Shown here one piece after another: positions 22,498-26,587 of a stretch of 26,587 nt of DNA (position 1 is the stretch's first letter; each line of letters begins with the position of its first letter). The stretch lies in the NCBI GenBank assembly GCA_030770535.1, contig JASVEC010000241.1, positions 1 through 26,587 on the forward strand. Direction: 5' to 3'. The notes under the pieces were generated by a model that did not search any database, was not told where the DNA came from, and saw only the letters and a list, made by a program, of their open reading frames with translations. The stretch comes from Batkoa obscura. Its lineage: Eukaryota > Entomophthoromycota > Entomophthoromycetes > Entomophthorales > Batkoaceae. Both the position numbers and the translations under genes were made by a program.

Positions 22498-22809
22498 TAT
22501 AATGTTTTATTTTATTGAAAGATTATTAGGTATTCTAAAACATTCATTTTATTAAACAAGTGTTTTAAAAGATCAATAAAATACAACTTATTAAATACAT
22601 TGAGATATTTATAGTATTGAGTCAAATTTAACATAATAGTATTCAATACTATAGATAATAATAATAGATTTATAAAGATTTTGGGTTTATTTTATAAATA
22701 TTTCTAAATAAAAATAACTTTTTTAATGAAAATATTAACTAAAAATAATAGTGAATTCTTAACAATTGTAAATTAATTCTCAAGATCATATATAAAAAAA
22801 TCAAGTATA
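22498..22809. other. AT-rich spacer between two MITEs
   Basis: About 310 bases of AT-rich DNA. No gene or repeat seen. Confidence 0.5.
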
Positions 22810-22909
22810 TGGGGATGTATTTTTATGTTTAAAAATTTTACTAACAATCTTTCTGCTCAAATAGTGCTTGAAAAATAGAAAAAATAATGAAACCAAAAAA
22901 ACATCCCCA
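22810..22909 (-). mobile_element. MITE copy 10
   Basis: Inverted 100-bp copy with perfect TGGGGATGT and ACATCCCCA ends and TATA on both sides. It is the rightmost copy, about 390 bp upstream of the surface-protein start codon, so it may lie in that gene's promoter region. Confidence 0.92.
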
Positions 22910-23303
22910 TATACTATTTTACGTAAATTGATAAATGAAACTTAATAAAATAACTAAATAACTTATCTTTGTAAATTGGCATTTATTCAATAAAAGCATA
23001 CAATCTCACAACATTAATTATTTGTATTACTTCCCTCATTTTAAAAAAAATTCCAATCTATTTTGACACTAACAAAATCCAACTCAAACAAAAGTAAAAT
23101 CCTAAAAAGGTAATTTTGGACATTTTAAGCTATCGTTAATTTTATTTCAAACAAAATTAATAAACTCGAAAACTCAACAGGATATTATTCATATCATTAA
23201 TAATAAAATAGTTTATTGCTAATTTTTTTATTGATTTACATTTATTTATTTTACATTCATTTTAGATAGCTCTTTATTTCTTTATTTCTCTACTTTTTTA
23301 AAT
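22910..23303 (+). promoter_or_regulatory. Upstream region of the surface-protein gene
   Basis: AT-rich, becoming T- and C-rich over the last 90 bases before the ATG (TTTATTTCTTTATTTCTCTAC-like), typical of a fungal leader. No defined motif can be supported. Confidence 0.35.
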
Positions 23304-24149
23304 ATGAACTTTTTCGCCTATTGCATATTATTTCAATTGATAGTTGCGATAACACCAGGAGATAAAGTAGGTTATAATTTACCACAATTAGGCGAAAATC
23401 AAACTGGTGTTAAAGGGGTACCAAGTAATCAAATATCAAATAGCAATCAAAATAGTAATACGAATAGTAATACCAATACTAATAATCAAAATATCCAAAG
23501 CAACCCAAGCAAAAATACAAATACGAATAATAATAACAATAATAATAACAATAATGTCCAGCCCAATGAAAGTAAAAATAATAACCCATTATCACAATCC
23601 AATGACAATAAAAATAATAAACAAAGTAATGTAGATAAAGCAACGATACAAGAGAGTAAATCTTCTTCTGAAAAAACAGTTGAAAGTATCTCTACAACAC
23701 CTACCACCACTTCCTCTTCTATCTCTTCTATCTCTTCTATCTCTCCTACCACTACCTCCAAATCCAATGAAAAAACCTCCAGTCATAATGCTACTTCTAC
23801 GGACCCTACACTTGTATGTCTAGTTGAATCCGGCTGCGGGCCCGATATCAAATGTATTTCTCGATGTGCTAAAGTACCTAACCCTAATTCCGATCAAGTT
23901 CGACGTACAGGTGCATGTATGGGTCGCTGTAATACAACAGAACATCCATTACCACCACCTAATGGTGAACAAGTGTTACAAGATAGGATTGCTACTTGTT
24001 ATCAAAAATGTTTAAAGGGCATTTATTTAGCTCATTTTACTAAACCAAAGTATAGGGATATTGGTGTGAATTCGGGGAGTGATGGTAAGGGGCTTATAGA
24101 AATAATGATAGTGATCATGGCAGTAATTGTGTTTAGTTTTGGGGTTTAA
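23304..24149 (+). CDS. Secreted, probably GPI-anchored CX3C-module protein
   Basis: A single-exon gene of 281 residues. Residues 1-16 form a hydrophobic signal peptide. Residues 40-110 are Asn-rich with a run of ten Asn; residues 115-165 are Ser/Thr-rich, with a nine-base tandem repeat coding for SIS units, and are likely O-glycosylated. A compact module then has eight Cys (172, 178, 184, 188, 205, 209, 232, 236) arranged as one CX5C and three CX3C pairs, including CISRC, CMGRC and CYQKC, with KVPNPNSDQVRRTGAC between. The tail is a small-residue stretch (SGSDGKG, 257-263) followed by a hydrophobic end (264-281) without basic residues, as expected for GPI attachment. From memory, a VPNP-QV-C pattern recurs in other fungal cell-wall proteins of unknown function. 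It is convergent with the RabGAP gene, 179 bp apart. Confidence 0.85.
   Translation: MNFFAYCILFQLIVAITPGDKVGYNLPQLGENQTGVKGVPSNQISNSNQNSNTNSNTNTNNQNIQSNPSKNTNTNNNNNNNNNNVQPNESKNNNPLSQSNDNKNNKQSNVDKATIQESKSSSEKTVESISTTPTTTSSSISSISSISPTTTSKSNEKTSSHNATSTDPTLVCLVESGCGPDIKCISRCAKVPNPNSDQVRRTGACMGRCNTTEHPLPPPNGEQVLQDRIATCYQKCLKGIYLAHFTKPKYRDIGVNSGSDGKGLIEIMIVIMAVIVFSFGV
23450..23575 (+). repeat. AAT/AAC codon repeat in surface-protein gene
   Basis: Imperfect trinucleotide repeat of AAT, AAC and AGT encoding the Asn-rich region. It is prone to slippage and so a likely length polymorphism. A second short tandem with unit TCTATCTCT lies near 23,717-23,745. Confidence 0.75.
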
Positions 24150-24328
24150 TGAATTGTTAAGGATTTATAATCAAATTAAGAGTCGATTGTAAAATTAGAT
24201 GATTGTTTTTAATATTAGTGATATAGAACTTTATTAAACTGAAAACTCGAAAAGAAAGATAAAAGTACAAGTTCAACTTGAATAATAAGGAAAGTGAAAT
24301 AGAGAGAAGAGATTAAGATTTTGATTTA

Positions 24329-25720
24329 TCAAATAAAATCCAATAGTTTTTGAAACTTAATTAATTCATTTGAAGAAAAAGAACATTCATTAGAAAAAGC
24401 AATTTCCATTAATATATGAGCATTATATAATTTTTTAGGTAAATTTTGAATTTGTTGAAATAATTGTAAGGGATCTAAATTAGAATTCATTAGCTCTAAT
24501 TGATAAATTTTAAATAATGCTAATCCAATTCGATATAATATTTTCTCTCCTTCATAAAATAAACAATCCCAAACTCTTAAATTACTTTCAATTGGTAATA
24601 AATCACAATATAATAATGGAAACCAATGAGAGATAGCTAAAGCTAATGATGGCATACCATTCTTTTCTTTTTCTAATATAAAATTCCATAATTTATTGAA
24701 TTTACTCCTCATCAATGCCAAAAATGTTCGTACCATTATTGTACTTCCTTTTCCTCCTTTAATGTATACCTGGGGATTCATTATATTATCTGTAATTGTT
24801 ATTAATGTAAAAAAACTTTTTTCTTCATCCATAAATAATAATAATTGCCCAACTATATAACTAAAGCTTTGTTGATATCCATTCTCTTTTTTATAATATG
24901 TGTAACACAATAATACTCTTCTTAAAGCCGATAATAACGCATTACTCTTGGGATCAAAACCAATGGTATAATTACCATTAGGTTTTGTTTTAAAATGTTT
25001 ATTATTAGGAAAGGTACGATGTAAATCTAAAATTAAATAAATCACATTATTATAATTGTTATTATTATTATTATTTATTTACTTATTATTATTTAATAAA
25101 TACTTACCTTGATCAATTTCTCTAGAAAAAGATAAAAAATCAGGTTGATTAATTACTTTACTTAATAAATGTTTATACAATCCTTGATTTTTTAACCATT
25201 TTTCTTCTGCACCAGAATAGTAAAACCACATCTAATAATAATAGAACAAAAATTCAGTATTTGTTCCTTTTACATAATAAACCTTTAAACTTTACCTTAG
25301 CTCTCCATTCCGTTGGTATACCTTTTCGAATATATCTTTTAACTAAATTTAAAAAAAGTGTTAGTATCTTTTAATGGCACTATCTCTTCTTAAATTTCTC
25401 TATTTTACCTTTACTGTTTCTATCTAAAGGTAAATTAGCATTTTGCAACAACATACTATTCCATTGTTTTTCACGAAATATTAGTTTTTTTTGATATTCA
25501 ATGTTAAATTGATCAATAATTTCCACTTCACTTTTATCTTTACTTTTCTCAAACCCATATTTATCATAACTAAATATAAAATATAATCAATATTTGCATT
25601 ACTTAAGTGAATAAAACATTTAATTAATACTTACTTAGAATCCTTATCTTCTTTATTTAATGGTATGTTAGGATAATAAAAACTACCGAATTGCTCATTA
25701 TTTGCTGGATCTTCAACCAT
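24329..25720 (-). CDS. TBC-domain RabGAP, GRTP1-like
   Basis: Five exons: 25720-25635, 25569-25409, 25342-25296, 25231-25108 and 25026-24329. Introns are 64-81 nt, longer than in the other genes here, all GT-AG and in phase, giving 371 residues. After a polar N-terminus of about 80 residues comes KRYIRKGIPTEWRAKMW, the usual start of a TBC domain. The arginine finger is in IDQDLHRTFP (IxxDxxR, Arg 143). The glutamine finger is GYQQSF (YxQ, Gln 192), in place of the usual GYCQGM. SHWFPLLYCDLLPIE and LRVWDCLFYEGEKILYRIGLALFK close the domain. The wording matches GRTP1/TBC1D6 best from memory. It should stimulate GTP hydrolysis by a Rab in vesicle traffic; the Rab is unknown. Both catalytic fingers are present, so it is probably active. 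Confidence 0.93.
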
Positions 25721-26587
25721 TGCTTATCTCTTATTGAGCTAGTATATTGCTTTAAAATTAATCAATGTTAAACAAAAAAATAAAGAACAATTTGGACTTT
25801 AAAATTGTTTAAATATTTTAGTCTGATAATTTTAATAATAAGCCTCTAATTCATAATTTCGAAGAATATTGTTTTAGACACTGATTCTTCAGATATGATT
25901 TTGATTGGTAGAGAAAAATATTACTTTTACTTTATTTAGAAAATTCCAATTTATTAGGGATACTCTATTTATATGTTTTCTGAGGGTTAGACTACAGTTT
26001 TAATATTTGTAAAGTAGATAAAGACTTTATATTATAGTGAAGTGTTATTGGTATTGGGTTAACATATGTATACAATTACAACATTTAATTTAGGATACTA
26101 TTTTATTGAATTTTATTTTAATACTATTGGTAATTTTAATTATGGCTGGGAATTTGTTTTGAAATTAAATTTGTTTTAGTTCATGTTGCTTAATGTGTTA
26201 TCACTGCTTATCTAATTTAAAAAATATCGAAAAGTTAGTTTGATAAATTTAAAGATTAATTAAATAATCTAAAAGATAATATTCAAAATAAGTATTTACT
26301 TTGATAACTTCAAGCTAAGGAAAAATAAATGATATGACATAATAAAATAGAATAAACAATAATGAAACAACATACAACTACTTTTGCTAACTTTATATGA
26401 TTAACATACATTTATATAGTCTTTTTATACTAATTTTGCGAAATATTGGAATTATTCTAAACTATTAAAATTCAAGCAAAACTGCTACAAAATCAATCTT
26501 TTCCGATTATAATTTAATAAAATCAGCCCAAAATTTATTATTAAACTCCTTTCAATTGAACTCTATCAGCTCACGAAATATGTAAAA
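25721..26587. promoter_or_regulatory. Upstream region of RabGAP and window end
   Basis: AT-rich sequence 5' of the minus-strand RabGAP gene. The promoter presumably lies in the first few hundred bases. No gene, repeat or RNA was recognised up to the end of the window. Confidence 0.35.

Noticed and set aside
23407-24015. Several overlapping frames within the surface-protein gene
   Set aside because: All are out-of-frame or antisense readings of the Asn/Ser repeat region.

Overview
The window looks like nuclear DNA of a fungus, most likely an early-diverging filamentous lineage such as Mucoromycota. This is inferred from gene content and base composition only. It is very AT-rich and gene-sparse. 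Its genes carry short GT-AG introns, mostly 43-66 nt, one of them with a perfect TACTAAC branch site. They encode a PPZ-type phosphatase, a p21-activated (Ste20/PAK) kinase, an F-box-less Tubby-domain protein, a GRTP1-like RabGAP and an asparagine/serine-rich surface protein.

Left third (1-10,020): a PPZ phosphatase on the minus strand (1986-679, 2 exons) is followed by an unrecognised acidic, disordered protein on the minus strand (4648-3526, 3 exons). Divergent from that is a six-exon Tubby-like gene on the plus strand (6649-7961). The long spaces between them hold short stretches that still look like protein-coding DNA but are no longer complete genes; the largest is a minus-strand ruin at about 8,930-10,020.

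Middle (10,400-17,000): a transposon graveyard. A 2,542-bp DNA transposon (12,666-15,207) has TGGGG-starting terminal inverted repeats, TA flanks and an uncharacterised DDE-like transposase split over two reading frames. A 98-106-bp MITE family occurs ten times between 10,471 and 22,909 and shares terminal and subterminal sequence with this transposon, so the MITEs are probably its deletion derivatives. One MITE sits inside the transposase gene of the full-length element. Because 100 bp plus the 2-bp target duplication is 102 bp, the reading frame stays open and 34 MITE codons are read as protein. A 280-bp relic of a second transposase copy lies at about 11,572-11,852.

Right third (17,100-26,587): an 11-exon PAK kinase with CRIB and kinase domains but no PH domain (17,100-19,541); a decayed Tc1/mariner/IS630-type transposase (20,848-21,851) bracketed by two MITEs in inverted orientation; a secreted, probably GPI-anchored protein with an eight-cysteine CX3C module (23,304-24,149); and, convergent with it, a five-exon TBC RabGAP (25,720-24,329).

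The host genes point to signalling and membrane traffic, but nothing in their arrangement suggests a cluster. The most notable structure is the transposon/MITE pair and the frame-preserving MITE insertion. All exon boundaries were read by eye from splice dinucleotides, reading phase and family alignment from memory; no searches were run.
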